Of a DNA stretch of 64,000 nt, positions 33,659-41,901 are shown piece by piece (the first letter of the stretch is position 1; the number at the start of each line of letters is the position of its first letter). The translations under genes and the position numbers were made by a program. The notes under the pieces were generated by a model. The model was not told where the DNA came from. It did not search any database and was given only the letters and a program-made list of their open reading frames with translations. Source of the stretch: Kutzneria sp. CA-103260 (lineage in GTDB: Bacteria > Actinomycetota > Actinomycetes > Mycobacteriales > Pseudonocardiaceae); assembly GCF_018263855.1 (NCBI RefSeq), contig NZ_CP073318.1, positions 372,001-436,000 of the forward strand. Reading direction: 5' to 3'.

Positions 33659-35317
33659 TCAAGCCACGTTTCGTCTGCGTGCGGGCTTCGTGACGAACGG
33701 GACTTCGGCGAACTGCAGAGCGATTCGTTGGCTGTGCAGCGTACGGTCCAGGCGCAGAAGGGCCAGCTGGGACAGAGTGAAGAGTCGGTCGACACTCCAG
33801 GGGCGGCCGGCGATCGCCAGCACGACCTTGTCCGGAACCTCGGCGAATCCACGCATTGGGGCGATGGCTCGAACCTTGTCGTCCAGTTGTCGTAGCGCTT
33901 CGGGCTCCTCTCTCAGTGCGTCGGCGGACACCTGAGCCTGGACGAACAGGTGGCTGGCCGCAGTGGCTTGCCCCAGCCACTTGACGTGGATGAGCTGTCC
34001 GTCAGGTCCCACGAGATCACACAGTTCAAACCGGCGATGGAACGAGGTGCTCGCGAAGTTCTTGTCCAGGCACAGGTAACCCGGCCGCTTGGCGACCAGT
34101 TGGCAGTAGCGGTGCTCGTCGTCGGTTTTGCCTGAGGGGACCCAGGTCGGCAGTGTCAGTGAAGCTCGGCGCGTCAGTAGATCATCGACCTGCTGACGGA
34201 TCTGTTGGACAAAGTTTTCGCCGATGCGATGCCACTTGCCCTGGTGGAAGCAGTACCGCGTGTGGTCGATGGTTGTCTCGAAGGTGAGCCACTTGGCTGC
34301 CGAGATCATCCGGCCGATCACATCCTCGCCAGCATCGTCTTCGCAGGGCGCGATCTTGGCGCGGCGCAGCGTCTCCACGCGGTCGTCTGCATCGACGCCC
34401 GCGAACTGATCGACGATGTCCTGGAGTTGCAGGTTTGTGTCCACTACTAGTGGACCGCCGGCACCGGGCACGCTCACTCTGAACGAGCCTGCGGCCTCGG
34501 CGTCGTTCACGGCGTCGTTGGGCCACGCGAGTCCGAGCACGCCGCACCCGACGTCGCCGCCGAGTGCGGCGGCTAGTCTCCGCCGCAGTTCGGGCTGCCT
34601 CGAATGGTGTTTGGGGACCGGGCGGGTCTGGGCAACGAACCGCAGCGCTGAAAATTCGTCCGATTGGTCGACGACCTCGCCTATCGCTCGGAGGTCGGCG
34701 ATCAACTTCGCGGGTTCGAGCCCAAGCGGCGCCCACAGCGCGTTGCCAACCTTGATCCGGTAGGGCTTGCCGACCTCGCGACCGTACGTGAGACCAGACA
34801 TGTCAGCTTCACCAGCCATCCGGTTGACGAGCTCGCCAAATGGTTCCAGCCGGAACCCCGCGAGGTCGCTGCCTCCGGGATAAGACGTCTGGGTCGATCG
34901 TGCGCTGGCGTCCAGTGCCGAGCTGGCGATGAGCCCTAGCTTGGCTGCATCCAGCCTTCGGATGCCGAACGACAACCCAAATCCCTGTTCGACAAGTTCG
35001 TCGTCCAGGAAATGGTGGCCCCCGCCCCAGGTCAGTGCGTAGACCCACGGGGAGATGGGGACGAGCAGCACGGCGAACGGGTAGTTGCCCTGAAGATTCG
35101 GCTCCACCTCGGTGATCGCCTTGAGTTGATCCGCCCAACTCGGCTTGTCGGATCGCAGGAGGCCTGTGACGAGACGGCAGTTAACCTCGCTGACCATGAG
35201 GTTCGTGTCGATTGCGACCTCCGCGCCGGAGAGCGAGCGCAGGCAGTCAGCGAGAACTGTCGGGCCCTCCAGGCGGTAGAGTGAGGTCGGCTTGCATGGA
35301 GATCGGCGCGCGGCCAT
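33659..35317 (-). CDS. TIGR04141/DUF6119-like sporadically distributed protein
   Basis: 552 residues from ATG 35317, which has AGGAAG at good spacing; the open frame extends to 35374. No signal peptide or membrane helix. Recognisable stretches, from memory of the TIGR04141/DUF6119 family, are NYPFAVLLVPISPWVYALTW, GGGHHFLDDELVEQGFGLSF, GLIASSALDASARSTQTSYP and GLTYGREVGKPYRIKVGNAL. The C-terminal half has LDKNFASTSFHRRFELCDLV and HVKWLGQATAASHLFVQAQ. Members are about 550 residues, have a patchy distribution and tend to sit on mobile DNA; function is not established to my knowledge. It is the only substantial cargo of the islet, and a defence or genome-conflict role is an inference. Confidence 0.75.
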   Translation of the reverse strand: MAARRSPCKPTSLYRLEGPTVLADCLRSLSGAEVAIDTNLMVSEVNCRLVTGLLRSDKPSWADQLKAITEVEPNLQGNYPFAVLLVPISPWVYALTWGGGHHFLDDELVEQGFGLSFGIRRLDAAKLGLIASSALDASARSTQTSYPGGSDLAGFRLEPFGELVNRMAGEADMSGLTYGREVGKPYRIKVGNALWAPLGLEPAKLIADLRAIGEVVDQSDEFSALRFVAQTRPVPKHHSRQPELRRRLAAALGGDVGCGVLGLAWPNDAVNDAEAAGSFRVSVPGAGGPLVVDTNLQLQDIVDQFAGVDADDRVETLRRAKIAPCEDDAGEDVIGRMISAAKWLTFETTIDHTRYCFHQGKWHRIGENFVQQIRQQVDDLLTRRASLTLPTWVPSGKTDDEHRYCQLVAKRPGYLCLDKNFASTSFHRRFELCDLVGPDGQLIHVKWLGQATAASHLFVQAQVSADALREEPEALRQLDDKVRAIAPMRGFAEVPDKVVLAIAGRPWSVDRLFTLSQLALLRLDRTLHSQRIALQFAEVPFVTKPARRRNVA

Positions 35318-35525
35318 TACACTTCCTATGAACACGTGAGAATGACGGGCGTTGTTGCGCGGCAACGGATCCACTGGCCTGGTGGGGCGGTGGGCGACGT
35401 GCGCGGTGAGTTGGTCGCATCACGTTTGACGCGACCCTCTGGCGTGCGGGTGGCTGGAGGTCATATGCTCACGTGGTCCTCCTGATGTCATTCGGTAGCG
35501 AGCCGATTACTTGGGTCGGGCACGA

Positions 35526-35580
35526 CGCGGCTCCCTGTTGCAGCAGGGGCCGCGTTTTTCACTGCCCGACCCTTCGGGCA
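35526..35580 (+). terminator. double stem-loop with T tract inside the islet
   Basis: CGCGGCTCCCTG (35526-35537) pairs with CAGGGGCCGCG (35544-35554), followed by TTTTT (35555-35559), a rho-independent terminator for plus-strand transcription. Immediately after it, TGCCCGA (35563-35569) and TCGGGCA (35574-35580) form a second perfect 7-bp hairpin. No plus-strand gene precedes it now, so it may belong to a lost gene of the element. Confidence 0.6.
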
Positions 35581-35596
35581 AACCAATCATGCACGC

Positions 35597-35746
35597 ATGG
35601 GCACGCGGTTACCGTTCAGTACGAAGGGTGTTCACGGTGAGCGGGTCCACTTCTACGGCGAGCGGTATGCCCCGGAAGAGTCCAGCCGATCGTGGGACTA
35701 CAGGTCGTCGTGCGTGAACGACAAGCGGCCGGACGGCGCATCTTGA
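35597..35746 (+). CDS. possible small protein or gene remnant (49 aa)
   Basis: ATG 35597 to TGA 35746. The translation includes GERVHFYGERYAPEESSRSW and DYRSSCVNDKRPDGAS, a protein-like composition unlike frame noise in this GC range. No RBS is obvious and no family is recognised. It could be a fragment of a larger lost gene of the islet. Confidence 0.3.
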   Translation: MGTRLPFSTKGVHGERVHFYGERYAPEESSRSWDYRSSCVNDKRPDGAS

Positions 35747-35813
35747 CCTGGGCAGCGACTCGCACTCACCCGCAAGAATGATAGCCCGATTGGGTTAAAC
35801 CGTCCTGAGGTGG

Positions 35814-35922
35814 TCAGATCATGGACACGGCGGCGTCGTGGATTGTCTCCTCGGACAACAGGACGGTGAGGGCGGCATCGCCGAGTGGGATGAAGCTGTC
35901 CTCACTCGCCACCCTTTGGACG
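35814..35922 (-). repeat. 109-bp direct repeat, right copy: functional 3' end of the E1 gene
   Basis: Counterpart of 33249-33357 with one mismatch. Here the repeat is in frame with and completes the E1 gene, stop codon at 35814-35816. The intact gene carries AGG, a rare codon in this genome, where the detached copy has CGG, so this copy may be the one delivered by the element. Confidence 0.9.
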
Positions 35923-37931
35923 ATCCCGGTGAAACTTCCGTCGGCCAGTGCGGTGATCACGCTCTCGGAGACGCCGCCGGTGCGGCGGGTCTCGTCGACG
36001 ACGAGGACACGGCCGGTGGCGGCGGCCTCGCGGAGGAGGTCGTCGACGGGCAGGGGAGCGAGCCAGCGGAGGTCGAGCACACGGCAGGAGATGCCGGCGG
36101 CTTCCAGGCGGCGGGCGACGCGAAGGCTCATGCGGACGCCGTTGGCGAAGCTGACGAGGGTGAGATCGGTGCCGGAGCCATAGGTGCGGCCACGGCCGAG
36201 GGGGACGTGCTCCGACGGAGCCGGGGCGAGCCAGCCGGCGTCGCCGTCCTCGTGCAGGTCCCGGGTGTGGTACAGGGCAATGGGTTCCAGGAACACCGAC
36301 AGCGTGCCGTCGACGTCGGCGGCGGCGACGCAGGTGCGGAGCATGGCGGCGGCGTCGTCCGGGCGGGACGGGGAGGCGATCACCAGGCCGGGGATGTCCC
36401 GCAGCGCGGCGACGGCGTTGTCGTTGTGGAAATGGCCGCCGAAGCCCTTCTGGTACCCGTATCCGGCGATCCGCACGACCATGGGATTGCGGTACTGCCC
36501 CTGCGAGAAGAACGGCAGCGTCGCGCCCTCGCCCCGCAGCTGGTCGGCCGCGTTGTGCAGGTAGGCCAGGTACTGGATCTCCGGCACGGGCAGCAGCCCG
36601 GAGACGCCGAGCCCGAGCCCCAGCCCCAGAATGGACTGCTCGTCGAGCAGGGTGTCGAACACCCGCCCGGCGCCGGCCTGCTTCTGCAGTCCCCGGGTCA
36701 CGCCGTACACGCCGCCCTTGCGCGCGACGTCCTCGCCGAACACGCACAGCCCCGGGTACTCGGTCAGGAGCTGGGCCAGCGTCCGGTTGACGGATTGCGC
36801 GAAGGTCAGCGGCTCGGTCCACGGCAGCGGCTGGATCCGGGACGCCACCAGAACGGGCCTTCGCGGCGCCAGCGGTGCGATGACCGCCTTGGCGCTGTCC
36901 AGCTGCGGCCGGCGGGAGGCCTCCTCAGCCAGCTGAAGCACTTCGGCCCGTTTGGCCTCGTAGCGGTCCAGCACCTCGGCCGGCGTGAGAATCCCGGCCG
37001 ACACCAGGGTTTCCGCGGTGCCCAGCAGCGGATCCCGGGCCAGCCCGGAGACGATCTCCGAACCGCTCCGGTACGCCACCTCGGCGTCCGAGCCGGCGTG
37101 CCCCATCAGCCGCACGGTCGACAGGTGCAGGAACGCCGGCTTCCGGTGCCGTCGCACGTATTCCGCCGCCTCGGTGGCCACCTCCCGCGACTGCACGAGG
37201 TCGAAACCGCTGGCGTGGAAGTACCGCAGCCCCGGCCGCGAGCCGTAGGCGGTGGCGATCCAGCCGCGCGGGGTCGGCACACTGATGCCGATTCCGTTGT
37301 CCTCGCAGACGAACAGCAGCGGCACCGGCAGCCCCTGGTACGCCGTGTAGAGGGCGGCGTTGATCGCCCCGGCGGCGGTGGAGTGGTTGGCCGAGGCGTC
37401 ACCGAAGCTGCACACGGCGATCGCGTCGTCCGGCCACTCCGACGGCACGCCGAGCTTGCGCGCCCGTTCGATGGCGAACGCCACGCCCAGCGACCGCGGC
37501 AGATGCGAGGCGATGGTGGACGTCTGCGGGATGACGGCGGCGTCGTGATGGCCGAACACCTTGTGCCGACCGCCGGCGATCGGCTCATCGGTGGCGGCCA
37601 TCATGCCCAGCAACACATCCATCAGCCCGTCGCGGCCCAGCTGCCGCATCCGGGCCAGGTAGAACGCGCCGGACCGGTAGTGCAGCAGCGCCGGATCGGT
37701 GGGTCGCAACGCCGCGGCCACGGCGGCGTTGCCCTCGTGCCCGGACGAGCCGATGGTGTAGTAGCCCAGGCCCCGGGCCCGGAACTCCCGGGCGGCCAGG
37801 TCCACGTGCCGGCTGCCGAGCTGGGCGTCGAACAGCTCCAACAGCTGCGACCCTAGCGGCGCCAACGGCCGGCGACCGGCCGACAGCGCCCGCACCGACG
37901 CGACGAAGTGCTCGTCGACCTGCTCGGTCAA
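35814..37931 (-). CDS. fused alpha/beta 2-oxoacid dehydrogenase E1 component (TPP-dependent)
   Basis: 705 residues from TTG 37931, which overlaps the upstream stop (TTGA); no ATG/GTG fits better. Residues about 1-335 are the E1-alpha/TPP domain (GHEGNAAVAAALRP, VCSFGDASANHSTAAGAINA, FVCEDNGIGIS). Residues about 360-705 are the transketolase-like E1-beta part (VFGEDVARKGGVYGVTRGLQ, TLLDEQSILGLGLGLGVSGL, VVIASPSRPDDA-like, RVLVVDETRRTGGVSESV). It decarboxylates a 2-oxoacid and hands the acyl group to an E2 not encoded here. Family annotation is branched-chain type; context suggests 2-oxoadipate. The 3' end is the insertion site of the islet. Confidence 0.9.
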   Translation of the reverse strand: MTEQVDEHFVASVRALSAGRRPLAPLGSQLLELFDAQLGSRHVDLAAREFRARGLGYYTIGSSGHEGNAAVAAALRPTDPALLHYRSGAFYLARMRQLGRDGLMDVLLGMMAATDEPIAGGRHKVFGHHDAAVIPQTSTIASHLPRSLGVAFAIERARKLGVPSEWPDDAIAVCSFGDASANHSTAAGAINAALYTAYQGLPVPLLFVCEDNGIGISVPTPRGWIATAYGSRPGLRYFHASGFDLVQSREVATEAAEYVRRHRKPAFLHLSTVRLMGHAGSDAEVAYRSGSEIVSGLARDPLLGTAETLVSAGILTPAEVLDRYEAKRAEVLQLAEEASRRPQLDSAKAVIAPLAPRRPVLVASRIQPLPWTEPLTFAQSVNRTLAQLLTEYPGLCVFGEDVARKGGVYGVTRGLQKQAGAGRVFDTLLDEQSILGLGLGLGVSGLLPVPEIQYLAYLHNAADQLRGEGATLPFFSQGQYRNPMVVRIAGYGYQKGFGGHFHNDNAVAALRDIPGLVIASPSRPDDAAAMLRTCVAAADVDGTLSVFLEPIALYHTRDLHEDGDAGWLAPAPSEHVPLGRGRTYGSGTDLTLVSFANGVRMSLRVARRLEAAGISCRVLDLRWLAPLPVDDLLREAAATGRVLVVDETRRTGGVSESVITALADGSFTGIVQRVASEDSFIPLGDAALTVLLSEETIHDAAVSMI

Positions 37932-39085
37932 CGGTACGCGCCGATCCCGGTGACGGCCTCGCCCAGCACCAGCGTGTGGATCTCGCTGGTGCCCTCGTAG
38001 GTCAGCACCGACTCCAGGTTGTTGGCGTGCCGCAGCACCGAGTACTCGGTGGTGATGCCGCTGGCGGCCAGGATGGTCCGGGCCTGCCGGGCGATCTCCA
38101 GCGCGGCCCGCACGTTGTTCAGCTTGCCGAAGCTGACGTGCGCGGTCTCGCACTTGCCGGCGTCCTTGAGCCGTCCGATGTGCACCGCGGTGAGGAACGC
38201 CTTCTCCAACTCCAGCACCATCGCCACCAGCTTCTCCTGGGTGAGCTGGAAGCCGGCGATCGGCCGGTCGAACTGCACCCGGGTCTTGGCGTACTCCAGC
38301 GCCGTGGCATAGCAGTCCCGGGCCGCGCCGACCGCGCCCCACAGGATGCCGAACCTGGCCTCGTTCAAGCAGGACAAGGGCGCTCGCAGACCGCGGCTGT
38401 CCGGCAGCACCGCGTCGGCCGGCAGCACGCAGTCCTCGAGGATGAGCTCCGAGGTCACGGAGGCTCGCAGCGACAGCTTGTCCTTGATGTCCCGGGTGGT
38501 GAAACCCTTGGTGCCACGGGGAACCACGAAGCCGCGGATGCCCTCCTCGGCCCGCGCCCACACCACGGCGACGTCGGCGATGCCGCCGTTGGTGATCCAC
38601 AGCTTGCTGCCGTTGAGGATCCACTCGCCATTGGCGAACTTGGCCGTGGTGCGCATGCCGGCCGGGTTGGAGCCGAAGTCCGGCTCGGTCAGCCCGAAGC
38701 AGCCGATCAGCTCACCGGCGGCCATCTTCGGCAGCCACCGCTGCTTCTGCTCCTCGGAGCCGAACTTGTGGATCGCCGTCATGGCCAGGGATCCCTGCAC
38801 CGACACGAAACTGCGCAGCCCGCTGTCCACGGCCTCCAGCTCCATGCACGTGATGCCGTACGCCGTCGCGCTGGCGCCGGCGCAGCCGTAGCCCTGAAGG
38901 TGCATGCCGAACAGGCCCAGTTCGCCCAGTTCCGGGGCCAGCTCCCGGGGGAACGTGCCGTCGGCGAACCAGCGGCCCACGTTGGGCCGCACCTTGGCGT
39001 CCACGAACTGCCTTACGGTGTCCCGGATCAGCCGTTCCTCGTCGGAGAACGTGTCGGCGACGCCGAGGAGATCGATCGGGTCCAT
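37928..39085 (-). CDS. acyl-CoA dehydrogenase, glutaryl-CoA dehydrogenase-like
   Basis: 385 residues. Acyl-CoA dehydrogenase signatures are clear: FGLTEPDFGSNPAGMRTTAK, NGSKLWITNGGIADVAVVWA, FGKLNNVRAALEIARQAR and the C-terminal SVLTYEGTSEIHTLVLGEAV with the catalytic Glu. The N-terminal WFADGTFPRELAPELGELGL and the ending TGIGAYR are closest to glutaryl-CoA dehydrogenase, which oxidatively decarboxylates glutaryl-CoA to crotonyl-CoA. It is coupled to the E1 gene by TTGA and abuts the aldehyde dehydrogenase, supporting a lysine/2-aminoadipate breakdown role. Confidence 0.88.
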   Translation of the reverse strand: MDPIDLLGVADTFSDEERLIRDTVRQFVDAKVRPNVGRWFADGTFPRELAPELGELGLFGMHLQGYGCAGASATAYGITCMELEAVDSGLRSFVSVQGSLAMTAIHKFGSEEQKQRWLPKMAAGELIGCFGLTEPDFGSNPAGMRTTAKFANGEWILNGSKLWITNGGIADVAVVWARAEEGIRGFVVPRGTKGFTTRDIKDKLSLRASVTSELILEDCVLPADAVLPDSRGLRAPLSCLNEARFGILWGAVGAARDCYATALEYAKTRVQFDRPIAGFQLTQEKLVAMVLELEKAFLTAVHIGRLKDAGKCETAHVSFGKLNNVRAALEIARQARTILAASGITTEYSVLRHANNLESVLTYEGTSEIHTLVLGEAVTGIGAYR

Positions 39086-40654
39086 TCAGCCCTCCAAACG
39101 GAACGCGAGGTCGGCCTGAGGCAGCTCGACCATGTCCATCTGCGCCTTCTGCAGCTTGCCGGCGTAGTCCCAGTTCATCGACTGCCAGCGGGTGAACTGG
39201 TCCAGCACCCACACGCCGGACTGCCGGCTTCCGTTGCCGGACAAGCCGTTTCCGCCGAAGGGCAGGTGCGCCTCCGCGCCCGAGGTGGAGTTGTTCACGC
39301 TGACCATGCCGGCCCGGCAGCGCTCGCGGAAGCGGAAAGCGTTGCTGGCGTTGGTGGTGTAGATCGCCGCCGACAAGCCGTAGCCGTGGCCGTTGGCCAG
39401 TTCCACGGCCTCGTCGAACGTGTCGAAAGTGCCCACGCCGACCAGCGGACCGAAGGTTTCCGTGCGGTACAGGTCATCCTGCGCGGTGATGCCGTCGACG
39501 ATCGTCGGGTGCACGTAGACGCCGCGGTCGGCCTCGCCGAGGAAACCCTTGCGGGGGTTGGCATCGGTGATCCGGCCGACGCCGGTCGAGCCGTGGGTGG
39601 TGTGGTGCGGCTGGACCAGGCCCAAGTACTGCTCGAAGCGCTCGGCGTAGCGGACGTCGATCATCGGGCCGTACAGGACGCCCTGGCTCGGGTCGCCGAC
39701 GACCGCGTTCTCCACCGCCGCGACGAACCGGCGCAGGAACTCGTCGTGCACCTCGCGCTGTACGAAGACGGTGCCCAGCGACGTGCAGCGCTGGCCGGCC
39801 GAGCCGAAGCCGCTGAACAGCGCGCCCTCCACGGCCAGGTCCAGGTTGGCGTCGGCCATCACCACGAGCGGGTTCTTGCCGCCCAGTTCGAGGCACGGCG
39901 ACTGGAGGTGCCGCCCGCACAGCTCGCTGATGGCCCGGCCGACCTCGGTCGAGCCGGTGAAGCCGACCTTGTCCACCAGGCCGGCCTGCAGGGCCTGCTC
40001 CAGGCCCGCGAAGGTCGCCTTGCCGTCGGCTTGCACCAGGTTCAGCACGCCCGCGGGCACACCGGCGTGCCAGATCAGCTCGGCCAGCGCCTGGCCGACC
40101 GCCGCCGACAGCTCGGCCGGCTTCCACACCACGGTGTTGCCGCACAGCAGCGCCGGCACGAGGTACCAGGACGGCACCGCCGCAGGGAAGTTCGCCGCGG
40201 TGATGATCGCCGTCACGCCGACCGGCACGCGGAAGGTGAACAGCTGCTTGTCCGGCATCTCGCTGGGCACCGTCTGCCCGTACAGGCGGCGGCCCTCGCC
40301 GAGGAAGAAGTCGCAGGTGTCGATGATCTCCTGGACCTCGCCCAGCGCCTCCGCGTGCGGCTTGCCGATCTCGCGGGTCACCAGCCGGGCCAGCGCCTCC
40401 TTGTTGGCCTCCACCAGCCGGCCGAGCCGGGCGATGACCTGGCCGCGGACCGGTGCCGGGATGGCCGCCCACTCGGGCTGGGCCTTCCGCGCCGCCCTGG
40501 CGGCGTCCACGAAGACGCTCGGGCCGGCCAGGGACACCTCCGCCACCACGTCGTCGAGGTCGGCGGGGTTGTGGGAGCGGAGAACGCCGCCTTCGGACCT
40601 CTGGTCGGGGACGCCGGCGACAACGGACGCGCACTTGTGCTGCATGGCGTCCAC
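39086..40654 (-). CDS. aldehyde dehydrogenase (possibly 2-aminoadipate semialdehyde type)
   Basis: 522 residues from GTG 40654; the internal ATG 40645 with AAGGTGG upstream may be the real start. NAD(P)-dependent ALDH motifs are all present: VTAIITAANFPAAVPSW, GNTVVWKPAE, GFTGSTEVGR, the general-base Glu in CLELGGKNP and nucleophile Cys in GSAGQRCTSLGT. The TSGAE segment (VNNSTSGAEAHLPFGGNG) resembles the ALDH7/aminoadipate-semialdehyde group, but the assignment is tentative. First gene of the three-gene minus-strand operon, with an unbroken junction to the acyl-CoA dehydrogenase. Confidence 0.87.
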   Translation of the reverse strand: MDAMQHKCASVVAGVPDQRSEGGVLRSHNPADLDDVVAEVSLAGPSVFVDAARAARKAQPEWAAIPAPVRGQVIARLGRLVEANKEALARLVTREIGKPHAEALGEVQEIIDTCDFFLGEGRRLYGQTVPSEMPDKQLFTFRVPVGVTAIITAANFPAAVPSWYLVPALLCGNTVVWKPAELSAAVGQALAELIWHAGVPAGVLNLVQADGKATFAGLEQALQAGLVDKVGFTGSTEVGRAISELCGRHLQSPCLELGGKNPLVVMADANLDLAVEGALFSGFGSAGQRCTSLGTVFVQREVHDEFLRRFVAAVENAVVGDPSQGVLYGPMIDVRYAERFEQYLGLVQPHHTTHGSTGVGRITDANPRKGFLGEADRGVYVHPTIVDGITAQDDLYRTETFGPLVGVGTFDTFDEAVELANGHGYGLSAAIYTTNASNAFRFRERCRAGMVSVNNSTSGAEAHLPFGGNGLSGNGSRQSGVWVLDQFTRWQSMNWDYAGKLQKAQMDMVELPQADLAFRLEG

Positions 40655-40779
40655 CTTGGCGAACTCGCCGCCGCGACGCCAACTCCGCGAGCCTTCGGGC
40701 TGTTTGGCTTTAGGTTCAGCGCTGCTGGAGCTCGGATCCCAGAGCCCTTTTCCTGCTGCATGTCGCTAGCCTCGGGGGC

Positions 40780-41901
40780 ATGTTCGAGCTGATGGACGAG
40801 TGGGGCCCGGAGAAGGTCGTCTGCGTGTCCGATCCGCGCACCGGCATGCGTGGGGTGCTGGTGATCGACAACACCGCCCGCGGCATGGGCAAGGGCGGCA
40901 CCCGGATGAGCCCGACCCTGTCCGTCGGGGAGGTGGCCCGGCTGGCCCGGGTGATGACCTGGAAGTGGGCCGGCGTCGACCTGTTCTTCGGCGGGGCCAA
41001 GGCCGGCATCCGGTTCGACCCCTCGTCGCCGGACAAGGAGGCCGCCCTGCGGGCCTTCGTTCGCCTGCTGTCCAACGAGATCCCGCGCGAGTACGTGATC
41101 GGCTTGGACATGGGGCTGACCGAGCGGGACGCCGCTGTCGTGCAGGACGAGCTCCGTGACCGGGGCGCGGCCGTCGGCACCCCCGCTGAGCTGGGCGGCG
41201 TGCCCTACGACGAGCTCGGCGTCACCGGCTACGGCGTCGCCGAGGCCACCGACGCAGTGATGTCGTTGAGCGGCAAGCGGGTCGCCATCCAGGGCCTCGG
41301 CGCCGTCGGCCGCGCCGCCGCCCGTCGCTACGCCGAGCTCGGGGCCACCGTCGTCGCCGTGTCGTCCGCCCTCGGTGCCGTCCACGATCCCGATGGCCTG
41401 GACGTTTCCCGGCTGCTTGAGGTCCCTGGCGACGCCGCTGTGGTGGAGTACGCCGGCGGTTCCCGCCTGGAGCTCGGGGCTGAGCTTCTTGTGCCCACCG
41501 ATGTGCTGGTGCCGTGTGCCTTGCAGGACGTCATCGATTCCTCGCTGGCTGGCCGGATTGCAGCCTCGGTCGTCGTCGAGGGGGCCAACATGCCGACTTC
41601 CGTTGAGGCCCAAGAGGTGTTGGCCGCTCGTGGGGTGCAGGTCCTGCCCGACTTCATCGCCAACGCCGGCGGTGTCGTCGCCGCGGGATTCGCCATGGAC
41701 GCCCGGCACTCCGCCTTCCGTCCCGACCCGGCCGCCATCTACGCCACCATCTCGGCCAAGCTCCGCGCCAACGCCGTCACCGTCCTCGAACAGGCGTCAG
41801 CCGCCGGCACCACCACGCACCAGGCCGCCCGTGCCCTGGCTGAGGACCGAGTGCGGAAGGCAATGGAACTGAAGGGGCGAGTCCCGCTCTCAGGCAACTG
41901 A
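40780..41901 (+). CDS. Glu/Leu/Phe/Val dehydrogenase family amino acid dehydrogenase
   Basis: 373 residues. Seen: KGGTRMSPTLSVGEVARLAR with the substrate Lys, MTWKWAGVDLFFGGAKAGI with the catalytic Lys, IGLDMGLTE with the conserved Asp, and the Rossmann motif VAIQGLGAVGRAAARRYAEL. It interconverts an amino acid and its 2-oxoacid with NAD(P). It is divergent from the ALDH/acyl-CoA dehydrogenase/E1 operon with a 125-bp gap and could deaminate 2-aminoadipate or a branched-chain amino acid for it. The last seven codons lie within a short repeat (41877-41901) also found at 30328. Confidence 0.9.
   Translation: MFELMDEWGPEKVVCVSDPRTGMRGVLVIDNTARGMGKGGTRMSPTLSVGEVARLARVMTWKWAGVDLFFGGAKAGIRFDPSSPDKEAALRAFVRLLSNEIPREYVIGLDMGLTERDAAVVQDELRDRGAAVGTPAELGGVPYDELGVTGYGVAEATDAVMSLSGKRVAIQGLGAVGRAAARRYAELGATVVAVSSALGAVHDPDGLDVSRLLEVPGDAAVVEYAGGSRLELGAELLVPTDVLVPCALQDVIDSSLAGRIAASVVVEGANMPTSVEAQEVLAARGVQVLPDFIANAGGVVAAGFAMDARHSAFRPDPAAIYATISAKLRANAVTVLEQASAAGTTTHQAARALAEDRVRKAMELKGRVPLSGN

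Larger units (their letters stand above)
33358..35813. mobile_element. about 2.5-kb islet between the 109-bp direct repeats
   Basis: It is bounded by the 109-bp repeats. Codon choice and base composition are visibly less GC-biased than the flanks (many A/T third positions, runs such as ATTACACTTCCTATGAACAC). It holds one large minus-strand gene (33659-35317), a strong terminator-like hairpin pair and a small open frame, but no integrase, transposase or excisionase. It is therefore a decayed or non-autonomous integrated element. Direction of insertion is inferred from the repeat. Confidence 0.75.
35318..35813. other. right intergenic part of the islet
   Basis: About 496 bp. It holds the promoter side of the islet gene, two adjacent stem-loops (35526-35559 and 35563-35580) and a 49-codon open frame at 35597-35746. 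The remainder up to the repeat boundary at 35814 shows nothing further that I can support. Confidence 0.5.
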
